Below, piece after piece: positions 17,571 through 26,635 of a stretch of 64,000 nucleotides of DNA (positions are counted from its first letter, which is position 1; each line of letters opens with the position of its first letter). The position numbers and the translations under genes are program-made. Origin of the DNA: Saccharicrinis aurantiacus (GTDB taxonomy: Bacteria > Bacteroidota > Bacteroidia > Bacteroidales > Marinilabiliaceae); NCBI RefSeq assembly GCF_001660705.2, contig NZ_LYBV02000039.1:60898-124897 (forward strand), given 5' to 3'. Below the pieces are notes generated by a model, which ran no database searches, had not been told where the DNA came from, and worked only from the letters and a program-made list of their open reading frames with translations.

Positions 17571-19295
17571 TTAATCTTTCGATTTCATGCTTCTTTTATC
17601 ACCAGCGTGTGAAGCTATGCTTCCATCTAAAATACCATTGTACGTACTTTTATCACCAAGCACTTCAATAGCCTTAGCTAGTTCCTTGTCATCTTTAAGA
17701 GTATACTTAATGGCTCCTTTTTGATAGTAGTAGCGTTTGATAATTTCAGAAGCCAAGAACTCTTCAATTTCGTCTCTAAACAACATCATATCCTCTTTTA
17801 CATTCAGAGTAAGTAAGGATTCAAGTTCTTCAAATTCTTCTTTATTTTTATCGTAATACTTTTCTTTTTTGGCAACATCAACTAGCTTTTTTAAAGATTC
17901 TTGTGTTGCTGATTTATAAGAAAAATCTTCTTTGGCTTCAACAAAGCTTACAAACTCATTGTAAACATCATCACTAATTTCAAATTGATTTGGAGCTGCA
18001 ATTTCTTTATTTTTAAGAACAAATTCTGTTGCATAATCAAACATCATAGATTGAGCTACCAAAGCAAAAGTGATGTTCTTGAATTTATCTGTTTCAACCA
18101 TAATATCTGGTGATACACCGCCACCATCGTATACAGAACGGCCACCTGAGGTTTTAAATTCAGTAATTAGTGAATCTGGCACTAAACCTACACTTCCATC
18201 ATCATTTCTGTGTGTATAATCTACTGCCTGAATACATCTTCCACTTGGGATATAATATTTGGCTGTAGTCACCTTTAATTTGGCGTTATACGATAAATTA
18301 CGAGTGCTCTGAACTAATCCCTTACCAAATGAACGTTGGCCTATTAAAACAGCTCTATCGAAGTCTTGCAAGCTACCAGATACAATTTCGGAAGCAGAAG
18401 CTGAACCACGACTGATTAATACTGCTAATGGCATTACTGTATCTAAAGGAGATGAAGTTGCTTTATAAACTTTATCCCACTGTTTTACCTTACCTCTTGT
18501 TGAAACTACTTCGTTTCCTTTTTCAATAAATAGGTTAACAATTTTAACAGCATCATCTAATAAACCACCTGGGTTTCCGCGTAAGTCAAGTACAATACTT
18601 TCGGCACCTTGGTTTTCTTTTAAGTCTTTGAATGCTTTTGCTACCTCAGCAGAACAATTTTGAGTAAAATTATTTAGCATGATGATACCCGTTTTATCAT
18701 TCACCATTCCGTAATAAGGCACTGGGTTAATCGATATCTTCTGACGAGTTAAATCAATGGTTAGGGCTTTCTCTTCACCCGGTCTATCAATTTTTAATTT
18801 TAGAGGTGTATTTACAGGTCCTTTTAATAAGTCACTTACTTCGCTTGATTTTTTACCAACAACATCAACATCGTTAATTTCAAGTAATTTATCACCTGCT
18901 TTTAATCCAGCCAATTGTGCTGGGAAACCTTCATATGGCTCAGCAATAATAATATATTCATCGCTTTTTGAGATAAGAGATCCAATACCTCCATATTCAC
19001 CAGTAGTCATGAAATTGAAATCTTCCATGTCGTCTTCCGGAATATAGGTAGTGTAAGGGTCAAGCGACTCTAACATGTTGTCTATTCCAGTTTTAATAAG
19101 ATCCTCAGGATCTGTTTCGTCAACATAATAACTGTTTAACTCTCTAAATAAAGTATAGAAAATATCAAGATTCTTAACTATTGAGAAATTGCGTTGATCA
19201 TCGTTAATAAAGCCAGCTAAGCCTCCTGATAAAAGCACAACGATAAGCGAGATACCTATCCATTTGGCACGACCTTGTTTTTTGAATTTGCTCAT
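17571..19295 (-). CDS. S41 family C-terminal processing peptidase
   Basis: A periplasmic serine protease of the CtpA/Prc type, 574 residues. It has an N-terminal membrane anchor (residues 12-30), a PDZ domain (about 95-175, with GGIGSLI and GLKAGDKLLEIN) and an S41 catalytic core with LRGNPGGLL, the serine segment GSASASEIVSG (near residues 298-303) and the general-base lysine in FGKGLVQS (K325). A C-terminal helical region of about 130 residues follows. Such enzymes trim or degrade envelope proteins and can adjust cell-wall hydrolases. It is transcribed leftward and separated from cysH by 43 bp. The symbol ctpA is plausible but the paralogue is not determined. Confidence 0.92.
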   Translation of the reverse strand: MSKFKKQGRAKWIGISLIVVLLSGGLAGFINDDQRNFSIVKNLDIFYTLFRELNSYYVDETDPEDLIKTGIDNMLESLDPYTTYIPEDDMEDFNFMTTGEYGGIGSLISKSDEYIIIAEPYEGFPAQLAGLKAGDKLLEINDVDVVGKKSSEVSDLLKGPVNTPLKLKIDRPGEEKALTIDLTRQKISINPVPYYGMVNDKTGIIMLNNFTQNCSAEVAKAFKDLKENQGAESIVLDLRGNPGGLLDDAVKIVNLFIEKGNEVVSTRGKVKQWDKVYKATSSPLDTVMPLAVLISRGSASASEIVSGSLQDFDRAVLIGQRSFGKGLVQSTRNLSYNAKLKVTTAKYYIPSGRCIQAVDYTHRNDDGSVGLVPDSLITEFKTSGGRSVYDGGGVSPDIMVETDKFKNITFALVAQSMMFDYATEFVLKNKEIAAPNQFEISDDVYNEFVSFVEAKEDFSYKSATQESLKKLVDVAKKEKYYDKNKEEFEELESLLTLNVKEDMMLFRDEIEEFLASEIIKRYYYQKGAIKYTLKDDKELAKAIEVLGDKSTYNGILDGSIASHAGDKRSMKSKD

Positions 19296-19338
19296 TTATA
19301 ATGATTTTTTGGTAAATGATAAATTTAAATATTGTGGG

Positions 19339-20043
19339 TTATTTTTTGTGTAGGCCACATTCTTTGGTATCCGGGTTTTCCCAATACCATCGACCAGCTC
19401 TAACATCTTCACCTTCCATGATGGCTCTTGTACATGGTTGGCAACCAATACTTGGGAAACCTTTTTTATGTAACGGGTTAACCGGAATTCCTTTTTCATC
19501 AATATAATCCCAAACATCTTGTTCGCTCCAAAATGCAAGCGGATTAATTTTTACGATGTTATTGTTTTCATCCCATTCAATTAATTGGATTTCAGATCGC
19601 GTAACAGACTGATCTGCGCGTAAACCACATATCCAAGCATCTAATCCTTTAAAAGCTCTTTTTAAAGGCTCTATTTTGCGAGTATTACAGCATTGCTTTC
19701 TATTTTCAATACTATCGAAAAATAGATTAATTCCCTTTTCTTTCACCATCGTTTCAACGGCAGTAGGCTGCGGAAAGTATACTTGTATGTTGGTTTTATA
19801 TTTTTTTGATGTGCGGTCAATTAAGTCGTAAGTCTCAGGAAATAAACGTCCGGTATCTAATGTGAAAATACTAGCATCTGATTTAATAGATGTTACCATT
19901 TGTGTAAGAACTTGGTCTTCTGCGCCAAGACTTGAAGATAGGGCTATTTTATCTTCATACTTATCTAAAAAAAAAGTGATTAGTTCAATTGGGCTTGCAT
20001 CTTTAAATTGCTGATTTAGTGCGTTTATTTGTTCTTTGGTCAT
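19339..20043 (-). CDS. cysH: APS/PAPS reductase (assimilatory sulfate reduction)
   Basis: Reduces adenylyl sulfate (or PAPS) to sulfite, using thioredoxin or glutaredoxin. It is 234 residues long. The nucleotide-binding start SSSLGAEDQVL and TLDTGRLFPETY are visible. The cysteine pairs C118-C119 and C201-x2-C204 are the [4Fe-4S] ligands diagnostic of the APS-type enzyme, and the catalytic cysteine is C229 in KECGLH at the C-terminus. No other sulfate-assimilation gene is adjacent; ATP sulfurylase must be elsewhere. The APS kinase gene near 59.1 kb would compete for the same APS pool. Confidence 0.92.
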   Translation of the reverse strand: MTKEQINALNQQFKDASPIELITFFLDKYEDKIALSSSLGAEDQVLTQMVTSIKSDASIFTLDTGRLFPETYDLIDRTSKKYKTNIQVYFPQPTAVETMVKEKGINLFFDSIENRKQCCNTRKIEPLKRAFKGLDAWICGLRADQSVTRSEIQLIEWDENNNIVKINPLAFWSEQDVWDYIDEKGIPVNPLHKKGFPSIGCQPCTRAIMEGEDVRAGRWYWENPDTKECGLHKK

Positions 20044-20140
20044 CGTTAATTATTATATGCTTTATAGTAAATAAGCGGTTTTTGATGTTTAATTATTAAC
20101 ACCACAAACCGCATTAAGTTTTGTTTCTATCTTTGGTAGC

Positions 20141-21172
20141 CTATTTATTGCCGAAACATACGCCCATGTTGCGAGCCTTCTCAATAAGAGAGTGGTCGGG
20201 GCTTAGTAATTGAGTTTTTCCCCCAACTTCTTCAAGTGGGATAGAGGTTATGTTTCCTTTATCAAGGCAAACCATTGTACCAAAATTACCTTCGTATATT
20301 AATTTGGCAGCATGAGCGCCATATCGTGTTGCTAGAATTCTATCAGCAGGAGATGGGCTTCCACCTCGTTGAATGTATCCTAATATTGTTTCCCTGGTTT
20401 CAAGACCAGTTAATTCTTGTATTTGCTTGGCCACATATCGGGCTGCACTTTTTTTGCCTGGGCGCTCGATGCCTTCGCCAACAACTACAATAGAATAGGC
20501 CTTGCCTTTTTCAGCTCTATCTTTGAGTGTATTGGCTACTACATTCATATCATAATCTAATTCAGGTAACAGGATAATATCGCCACCGGCAGCCATACCT
20601 GAGTATAGAGCAATCCAACCAGCATTATGTCCCATTACTTCAATTACCATTACTCGTTTGTGCGAGTTTGCTGTGGTATGAAGTCTATCGATAGCATCTG
20701 TTGCTATATTTACAGCAGAATCAAAGCCAAACGTAACATCAGTTCCCCAAACATCATTATCAATTGTTTTTGGTAGCCCAACAATATTCAAACCTTCTTT
20801 AGAAAGTAAATTTGCTGTTTTTTGGGTTCCATTTCCGCCAATGCATACAAGGGCATCTAAACCAAGTTTTTCGTAGTTTTCTTTTATTACTTCAGGTTTA
20901 TTCTCAACAGTATCTCCTTCCTGAGGTTTAAATGGTTTCATTCTTGAAGTTCCAAGGATGGTACCACCCAATGTTAATATTCCAGAGAGGTGATCTTCTG
21001 TAAGTGGTTGTGTATTCATGTCAATAAGGCCACTGAAGCCATTTGATATGCCAATTACTTCCATTCCGTATTGTACAATTGCAGTTTTACCAACGCCACG
21101 GATGGCGGCATTAATACCAGGGCAATCGCCGCCAGCAGAAAGAATGCCAATCTTTAATTTTTTATTTGCCAT
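20141..21172 (-). CDS. pfkA: 6-phosphofructokinase
   Basis: A glycolytic kinase of 343 residues converting fructose 6-phosphate to the 1,6-bisphosphate. It carries SAGGDCPGINAAIRG (residues 12-26), the phosphodonor loop IGGNGTQKT (111-119), PKTIDNDVWGTDVTFGFDSA (134-153) and VMGHNAGWIAL. In the donor loop N114 replaces the usual Asp of GGDG. K135 in PKTIDND is the residue found in PPi-type and group III enzymes, whereas Gly after N114 is ATP-like. The phosphoryl donor is therefore not certain. The gene is leftward and monocistronic, with 97 bp to cysH and 185 bp to queA. Confidence 0.92.
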   Translation of the reverse strand: MANKKLKIGILSAGGDCPGINAAIRGVGKTAIVQYGMEVIGISNGFSGLIDMNTQPLTEDHLSGILTLGGTILGTSRMKPFKPQEGDTVENKPEVIKENYEKLGLDALVCIGGNGTQKTANLLSKEGLNIVGLPKTIDNDVWGTDVTFGFDSAVNIATDAIDRLHTTANSHKRVMVIEVMGHNAGWIALYSGMAAGGDIILLPELDYDMNVVANTLKDRAEKGKAYSIVVVGEGIERPGKKSAARYVAKQIQELTGLETRETILGYIQRGGSPSPADRILATRYGAHAAKLIYEGNFGTMVCLDKGNITSIPLEEVGGKTQLLSPDHSLIEKARNMGVCFGNK

Positions 21173-21303
21173 GATTCTAGAAATAATCTGTGAAATGGTA
21201 AATTTAATTGAAAAATACTGTTTTATAAAGCTACTCGAACTTTTTTAATCGTCAATTAACTCAACTTTAACCAAATATTTTAGACATTATGCTTGGATTA
21301 GGG

Positions 21304-21335
21304 CCAAAAAAAGGCTGTGGGTTAACACAGCCTTT
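21304..21335 (-). terminator. Terminator of queA
   Basis: AAAGGCTGTG (21310-21319) and CACAGCCTTT (21326-21335) form a perfect 10-bp stem with a 6-base loop. On the minus strand the hairpin is followed by a run of T ahead of GGCCC, fitting termination just after queA. Confidence 0.88.
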
Positions 21336-21357
21336 GTATATTTTAAGTGATGCTTTA

Positions 21358-22407
21358 TTAGATAATTAATAGTGCATCTCCGTAAGTTCCAAAACGATAC
21401 TTCTCTTTAACTGCAACAGCATAGGCATTCATCAAATGATCGTAACCTGCAAATGCAGCTCCCATCATCATTAGAGTAGACAAAGGTAGGTGCAGGTTAG
21501 TAACCATACAGTTTGCAACACGAAATTCATATGGAGGGAAAATAAATTTGTTAGTCCAACCTTCAAAAGGTTTAACATGGCCAAATGTTGAAACTGAAGT
21601 TTCAATTGTACGCATTACCGTAGTTCCTACAGCACAAATTTTTCTTCGTTGGTCTTTTCCTTTATTAATAATATCACACGCTTCATCAGTAATAAAAATT
21701 TGCTCTGAATCCATCTTGTGCTTTGTTAAATCTTCAACGTCAACAGAACGGAAATTACCTAAGCCAGCATGTAATGTAACTTCTGAGAAGTTTACCCCTA
21801 TAATTTCAAGGCGTTTCATTAACTCACGGCTAAAGTGCATACCTGCAGTTGGGGCAGCCACAGCTCCTTCGTGTTTGGCATAAATGGTTTGGTAACGCTC
21901 TCTATCCTCAGGCTCAACCTCACGGTCGATAGATTTAGGAAGTGGAGTTTCTCCTAAAGCAAAAAGTGACTTCTTAAATTCGTCATACGGACCATCGTAT
22001 AAAAAGCGAAGCGTTCTTCCTCTTGAAGTTGTGTTATCAATAACCTCGGCTACCATCTCATCGTTTTCGCCAAAGTATAGCTTATTACCAATACGAATTT
22101 TACGAGCAGGATCTACCAAAACATCCCAAAGTTTCTGGTCTCTATTTAATTCACGAAGTAAAAATACCTCAATCTCAGCACCTGTTTTTTCTTTATTACC
22201 GTATAAACGGGCAGGAAAAACTTTTGTGTTGTTGAAGATCATTACATCTTGATCGTCGAAATAATCAACAATATCTTTAAAGATCTTGTGTTCTATTTCT
22301 CCAGTTTTTCTATCTAACACTAGCATGCGAGATTCATCGCGATTATAGGTAGGATGAGATGCAATTAATTCCTCAGGAAGGTCGTATTTAAACTTCGATA
22401 ACTTCAT
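21358..22407 (-). CDS. queA: S-adenosylmethionine:tRNA ribosyltransferase-isomerase
   Basis: Transfers and isomerises the ribosyl part of SAM onto 7-aminomethyl-deazaguanine in tRNA, giving epoxyqueuosine. It is 349 residues, the normal length. Family segments are all present: [14 protein letters not shown] at the start, [17 protein letters not shown], the GRTLRFLY region, [29 protein letters not shown] and the closing [12 protein letters not shown]. It follows truB on the same strand at a distance of 134 bp. It is the last gene of the ftsX-to-queA group and ends at a strong terminator. Confidence 0.96.
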   Translation of the reverse strand: MKLSKFKYDLPEELIASHPTYNRDESRMLVLDRKTGEIEHKIFKDIVDYFDDQDVMIFNNTKVFPARLYGNKEKTGAEIEVFLLRELNRDQKLWDVLVDPARKIRIGNKLYFGENDEMVAEVIDNTTSRGRTLRFLYDGPYDEFKKSLFALGETPLPKSIDREVEPEDRERYQTIYAKHEGAVAAPTAGMHFSRELMKRLEIIGVNFSEVTLHAGLGNFRSVDVEDLTKHKMDSEQIFITDEACDIINKGKDQRRKICAVGTTVMRTIETSVSTFGHVKPFEGWTNKFIFPPYEFRVANCMVTNLHLPLSTLMMMGAAFAGYDHLMNAYAVAVKEKYRFGTYGDALLII

Positions 22408-22541
22408 TTGCTTTCTTTAGTTTTACTACACTTAATAATAGTAAGTGGCAGTATATTATGTGATTAATACTAAATTATTCGATATTATTCTGCAGTGATT
22501 TGCAGGTCGGTTATACGTAGGGTTTTTGAATAAGTTACAAA

Positions 22542-23237
22542 TTAATTTAATTTTTTTTCAAATTCCTCTAAACTAAGAGTATTTTCTACAGAATATTTAC
22601 CAATTCTGGTTCTGCGTAAGGTAGTTAGATGTGATCCGCTTTTTAAAGCATAACCAATATCTCTAGCTAAACCTCTTATGTAAGTACCTTTGCTGCAAAC
22701 AATTCTTAAAACAAGCTCATCATTTTTAAAATCAACAACTTCGATCTCTTTTATAACAAGCTTTTTAGGTTTTAGTTCAGGTGTTTTTCCTTCGCGAGCT
22801 AACTCGTAGGCTCTTTTACCTTTTACTTTTACCGCAGAAAATGCAGGAGGAATTTGATCTAATTCTCCTACAAAGTTTAAAAGTTCTTTATCTATTAGAG
22901 CTCTGTCGATATGTTCTGTTGGAAAAGTCTTATCAATTTCAGTTTCTAAATCAAACGATGGAGTAGTGGCCCCCAATTTAAGTGTAGCCACATATTCTTT
23001 TTCCTTGGCTTGGTAACTGTCAATAGTTTTAGTGGCTTTACCAGTACAAATGATTAGTAAACCTGTTGCTAAAGGGTCAAGCGTTCCAGCATGACCAACT
23101 TTGAGCTTTTTAACGCCAAGGTAAGTGCATATTCTTTTTCTAACCTTATTAACCATATCAAATGAAGTCCATTCATATGGTTTATCAAAAAGAAGGAGAG
23201 CACCTTCCTTAAAGTCGTATTCTGATTCTGTATTCAC
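22542..23237 (-). CDS. truB: tRNA pseudouridine(55) synthase
   Basis: Makes pseudouridine 55 in the T-loop of tRNAs. The catalytic aspartate is in KVGHAGTLDPLATGLL; LLFDKPYEWTSFDMVNKVR, PPAFSAVKVKGKRAYELAREG and CSKGTYIRGLARDIG are the other family motifs. It is about 230-238 residues long, the short TruB form without a PUA domain, usual in Bacteroidota. Two starts are possible: GTG at 23237, chosen because it avoids overlap, and TTG at 23258, which overlaps uppP by 11 bp. No ATG is available near the conserved start. Confidence 0.94.
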   Translation of the reverse strand: MNTESEYDFKEGALLLFDKPYEWTSFDMVNKVRKRICTYLGVKKLKVGHAGTLDPLATGLLIICTGKATKTIDSYQAKEKEYVATLKLGATTPSFDLETEIDKTFPTEHIDRALIDKELLNFVGELDQIPPAFSAVKVKGKRAYELAREGKTPELKPKKLVIKEIEVVDFKNDELVLRIVCSKGTYIRGLARDIGYALKSGSHLTTLRRTRIGKYSVENTLSLEEFEKKLN

Positions 23238-23247
23238 AAATATAAAT

Positions 23248-24039
23248 TTATAGAGCAAAAGTTATTGCTATAGCACCAACAATAGCACAATAGATTGCAA
23301 AGTAAATTAATTTACCTTTTTTTACTAGGTTAATCATTGCAGTACAGGCAAGTAAACCTGCTGTAAAAGCAGCAATAAAACCTATTAGAAGAGGAAGGGC
23401 ACCAATAGAAGATTCTGCTGAGAAATCAGTTTTAAGTATGCTTAATACATTTTCTCCTAAAATTGGTACAAGTACCATTAAAAATGAAAATTTAGCTACT
23501 GATTCTCTTTTATTCCCAAGTAATAATCCTGTTGCAATGGTTGATCCCGACCTAGAAATACCTGGAAGTACTGCAACTGTTTGTGCAATACCAATTATAA
23601 AAGCATCTTTAAATGAAATCTCTTTTTGCTTCGATTTTGCATAAAAGGTAAATGCTAATAGTGTTGCAGTGATTAATAACATGCAACCTACTAAAAGTAA
23701 GATATTACCAGAGTTAAATATTTCTTCAACATAGTCTTTGAAAAATACACCAACTATGCCGATTGGAATCATACTTACCGCAATTTTTGCAATGTATTGG
23801 GTGTCCTCGTTCCATTTAAAAGAGAATAGACCCATAAGTAGTTGAAGTATCTCTTTACGAAATACTACAATTGTACTCAATACAGTTGCTCCATGAACTA
23901 TAACAGTAAAGGTTAGGTTATCAGTGGCTTCTACGCCTAGTAGTTGTTTGCCAATTTCGAGGTGACCACTGCTACTTACGGGCAGGAATTCTGTAAGTCC
24001 TTGAATAATTCCAAGAATTAATGCTTCAATCCAAGTCAT
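23248..24039 (-). CDS. uppP: Undecaprenyl-diphosphate phosphatase
   Basis: An integral membrane phosphatase (BacA/UppP) of 263 residues that recycles undecaprenyl pyrophosphate for peptidoglycan and glycan export. Signature segments are [17 protein letters not shown] near the N-terminus and [19 protein letters not shown] in the second half, supplying the catalytic Glu, Ser, Arg and His. About eight hydrophobic helices are visible. It lies 47 bp after the DUF3098 gene. It would also serve the flippase-dependent glycan pathway encoded at the left edge. Confidence 0.96.
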   Translation of the reverse strand: MTWIEALILGIIQGLTEFLPVSSSGHLEIGKQLLGVEATDNLTFTVIVHGATVLSTIVVFRKEILQLLMGLFSFKWNEDTQYIAKIAVSMIPIGIVGVFFKDYVEEIFNSGNILLLVGCMLLITATLLAFTFYAKSKQKEISFKDAFIIGIAQTVAVLPGISRSGSTIATGLLLGNKRESVAKFSFLMVLVPILGENVLSILKTDFSAESSIGALPLLIGFIAAFTAGLLACTAMINLVKKGKLIYFAIYCAIVGAIAITFAL

Positions 24040-24086
24040 TTAATAAGTGTAATTAGTTGTTGTGATTATGGAAGTGATGTTTAATA

Positions 24087-24329
24087 CTATTGTTTTGGTT
24101 TTTTCATGATGGCATATATTTCAAATATAAAGCCAAATAAAACTAGCATTGGGGCAAGTGTGATTCTTTGAAATCCGTAAAGTTCTTCACTAAAAACATT
24201 TGGGTCTTCACTTCTTCCACCTATCATTAAAATGAAACCGAGAATAATTATACCAAAACCAATTGCCATTAAAATATAGTTTTCTTTAGAAAGGGCAAAT
24301 TCGAATTTGGAGTTTTCTTTATTAGACAT
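24087..24329 (-). CDS. DUF3098 small membrane protein
   Basis: An 80-residue protein with two membrane helices (YILMAIGFGIIILGFILMIGG and LAPMLVLFGFIFEIYAIM) separated by a loop with SEDPNVFSEELYGFQRI. The FALSKENYILMAIGF start and the (G)GRSEDPN..F..E.YG..RI.LAP pattern are those of DUF3098, a Bacteroidota family that nearly always sits between ftsX and uppP. The role is unknown. The gap to ftsX is 10 bp. Confidence 0.9.
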   Translation of the reverse strand: MSNKENSKFEFALSKENYILMAIGFGIIILGFILMIGGRSEDPNVFSEELYGFQRITLAPMLVLFGFIFEIYAIMKKPKQ

Positions 24330-24339
24330 ATCGAGATTG

Positions 24340-25212
24340 TTAGAAATATAATTGATCTGTTTTTAATTTTAAATATTTATTTACAGCAAAGTAAGTTGAT
24401 GTAAATGACAAGGTTATGCCAAGTAAAATCACCAAAATAAAAAGTATTCCGATGAGTTCAATATTATCAAAACCTATAAAGCCACCTAGTTCATGGTGAA
24501 GAATATAAATTACTCCAGCCAACATTCCGTTTGCAATAATTGCGCCAATAAAACCATGAAATAAACTTATGCTGATAAAGGGTTGCCTTATAAATCCTTT
24601 TGTAGCGCCAACAAGTTGCATGGTATTTATTAAAAAACGTTTGGCATATACCGATAATCTTATGGTATTGTTTATAAGAGCAATGGCAATTAAAAGTAGT
24701 AAACCACTAAATACAAGTAGTACAATGCTAATTTTATTTACATTATCATTTACCTTTTCAATTAGGTTTTTCTGATAATAAACCTCTTTAACTTGGGTAA
24801 AGGAGTTAAAGATTGCTTCTACTTTTTTAATGCTATCGGGGTTTGCGTATTGTGCGTATAATTTTACTTCAATAGAGGATAGTAGAGGATTGTATCCTAA
24901 AAAATCAACAAAATCTTCTCCTAACTGCTTTTGCAATTCTTCAGCAGCTTCATCTTTATCAATATATTCGGTTGATTTAACAAACGAAGAGGCATCTAAA
25001 TACTTTTGTAAGCGTTTCACCTCTACTTCTCTAATGTTATCTTTTAAAACAACATTAAAACCAATATTTTCTTTTACATAATTTGATAAGCGGTTGGCAT
25101 TTAAAATGAGGTAACCAACTGAACCCAATAAAAATAGTACAAGCGTTATACTTATTACTGTAGTAAAATATGAATTAATCAGCTGTCGTTTGGCTCTTTT
25201 CTTATCTTTCAT
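24340..25212 (-). CDS. ftsX: Cell division permease-like protein FtsX
   Basis: A 290-residue inner-membrane protein of the FtsX type. One N-terminal helix (residues 15-37) is followed by an extracytoplasmic domain with KENIGFNVVLKDNI, KSTEYIDKDEAAEEL and LGYNPLLSSIEVKL. Three C-terminal helices then belong to the MacB-like permease domain, with NTIRLSVYAKRFLINTMQLVGATKGFI as the coupling region. With FtsE it links division to activation of cell-wall hydrolases. FtsE is not in the window. It heads the conserved ftsX-DUF3098-uppP-truB-queA group. Confidence 0.93.
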   Translation of the reverse strand: MKDKKRAKRQLINSYFTTVISITLVLFLLGSVGYLILNANRLSNYVKENIGFNVVLKDNIREVEVKRLQKYLDASSFVKSTEYIDKDEAAEELQKQLGEDFVDFLGYNPLLSSIEVKLYAQYANPDSIKKVEAIFNSFTQVKEVYYQKNLIEKVNDNVNKISIVLLVFSGLLLLIAIALINNTIRLSVYAKRFLINTMQLVGATKGFIRQPFISISLFHGFIGAIIANGMLAGVIYILHHELGGFIGFDNIELIGILFILVILLGITLSFTSTYFAVNKYLKLKTDQLYF

Positions 25213-25308
25213 ACCCTTAGGTTATTGTAAAATCGGCGTAAATGTACTCAGTACTTATTAACAAGGCAAGATTTAAAAGTGATTTATATCCTGATGTAAA
25301 TTAAAAAA

Positions 25309-25725
25309 TTACACCCATTCGTTAATGTAGTTCCACGAATGAATAAAGGCCAATATTGTAAAGACTGATATCAGTAGCCAAAAAATCCATTGAAATAGTT
25401 TTGTAATAGCTCCTTTAATTGGAGATTTAGCGGCAATAATTAGTTGTGTAATCATCCAAAAGATATAGTTAGCTGCAATAAACCCTAATACTAAAAGTGG
25501 TTCGAAATTACATCCGTTACCTCTAATTCCTATCATAATTAATATGAAAGATGATAAGACTTGAAAGCCTGTTATGTAATGAAATAGAGCTTTAAATATG
25601 GTTTTAACTGTGATGTCAATATCACTTTTACTTAAGGGTTTATAGTAAGACTGATTGCCTATTGTAAGGTGCCCCAAGGTGGCAAAAAGTGCTATTATAC
25701 CGGCAATTAATGCGTATGTATTCAT
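25309..25725 (-). CDS. Small four-helix membrane protein of unknown function
   Basis: A 138-residue protein with four predicted membrane helices and almost no soluble part. It begins YALIAGIIALFATLGHLTIG, keeps a polar SYYKPLSKSDID loop, and ends in a tryptophan-rich helix. The pattern HL..G......L......V......F....H resembles uncharacterised bacterial four-helix proteins, but no named family can be assigned with confidence. It stands alone between ftsX and the beta-barrel gene on the minus strand. Confidence 0.6.
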   Translation of the reverse strand: MNTYALIAGIIALFATLGHLTIGNQSYYKPLSKSDIDITVKTIFKALFHYITGFQVLSSFILIMIGIRGNGCNFEPLLVLGFIAANYIFWMITQLIIAAKSPIKGAITKLFQWIFWLLISVFTILAFIHSWNYINEWV

Positions 25726-25774
25726 TTTCTTAATGTTTATAATGCATCGTGAATATAAAAATGTTTTGTATACA

Positions 25775-25807
25775 AAAAAAGCCTTCCATTATAAATGAAA
25801 GGCTTTA
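25775..25807 (-). terminator. Terminator of the beta-barrel gene
   Basis: AAAGCCTTCCATT and AATGAAAGGCTTT form a 13-bp stem with one mismatch and a 3-base loop. On the minus strand it is followed by seven T. It lies 18 bp after the leftward stop codon at 25825. Confidence 0.85.
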
Positions 25808-25824
25808 GCTTAGTTTATTAACTA

Positions 25825-26430
25825 TTAGAATCGTTTACCAAGGGAAACTCCAAATGAATAAGCTGAATATTCCTCTTTTATATCGTATGAAAATATAGGG
25901 GTTAACTCCCAACCATTTTCAATTTCAATTTCATAATCAATCCCTAGTTTAGCTACAAAGAAAGAGGTTGCATCTGATTTTCCAACAAATTCGGTTTCAT
26001 AACCAGGCCCTAAAAATACACCAAGTCTATTGATAGGAGAGTAACGAACTACAGCAGCAACCACAAGTACGTTATTTCTTTCTAGTTCTTCTTCATGTGT
26101 GGTTCTAATATAATATTGATCTAATTCAACATCTCCAATAAATCCAACTTCGAAGTGGTGGTTTAGTTTGTAATAATATTCTATACCAAATGTTGGAACC
26201 CACTTACCTGTACTTTCAACATGTGTTTCGTGTTCATAAAAGGCTGCACTAATGTGGGTAAATCCGCCATAAGCTGCAATTTTATGTTTCCCATGTTCGG
26301 CATGAATTAAGTTGGTTGATTCGTGATGATGCTCACTCTTAGTATTAGTTTGGTGATGGTTTTGTGCATTCACTGAAATTATTAATCCAATTGACATAAT
26401 AAGAACAGTAATAATTCTTTTGTTTTTCAT
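25825..26430 (-). CDS. Small outer-membrane beta-barrel protein
   Basis: A protein of about 201 residues with a Sec signal (KNKRIITVLIMSIGLIISVNAQ), a short histidine-rich stretch after cleavage (NHHQTNTKSEHHHESTN) and then alternating beta-strand segments such as WVPTFGIEYYYKLN, HFEVGFIGDVEL and YSAYSFGVSLGKRF. The last ends in the Phe typical of outer-membrane barrels. The ATG at 26430 is preferred over one at 26493 because it starts directly at the signal peptide. Function unknown; the histidine cluster could bind metal, but this is only a possibility. Confidence 0.7.
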   Translation of the reverse strand: MKNKRIITVLIMSIGLIISVNAQNHHQTNTKSEHHHESTNLIHAEHGKHKIAAYGGFTHISAAFYEHETHVESTGKWVPTFGIEYYYKLNHHFEVGFIGDVELDQYYIRTTHEEELERNNVLVVAAVVRYSPINRLGVFLGPGYETEFVGKSDATSFFVAKLGIDYEIEIENGWELTPIFSYDIKEEYSAYSFGVSLGKRF

Positions 26431-26579
26431 TTTTCTGGAGAATGTGTTAAAAATATATAGGTGCTTATGATAAAATATGCACCTTTTGCGCAAAAGTATA
26501 TAATTTGACGAGGGCGTTAGTCTATTTTTGCAAAAAAGAGATGGTTCTTTAGTTAAATTTAACAGTTGTAAAAGTGATT

Positions 26580-26614
26580 TTTGTCATTATTGCGCATTAT
26601 ATTGTTTATTTTTG
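26580..26614 (+). promoter_or_regulatory. Candidate Bacteroidota-type promoter of the YidE-like transporter
   Basis: TTTG at 26580-26583 and TATTTTTG at 26607-26614 resemble the -33 and -7 (TAnnTTTG) boxes of the Bacteroidota primary sigma factor, 22 bp ahead of the ATG at 26636. The 23-bp spacer is slightly long. Confidence 0.4.
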
Positions 26615-26635
26615 CAAAAAAAATATCAAACAATT

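Noticed and set aside
26528..26635. N-terminal extension of the YidE-like transporter with a cysteine-rich segment
   Set aside because: The extension runs across the promoter region and lacks similarity to the family; the ATG at 26636 gives the normal N-terminus.
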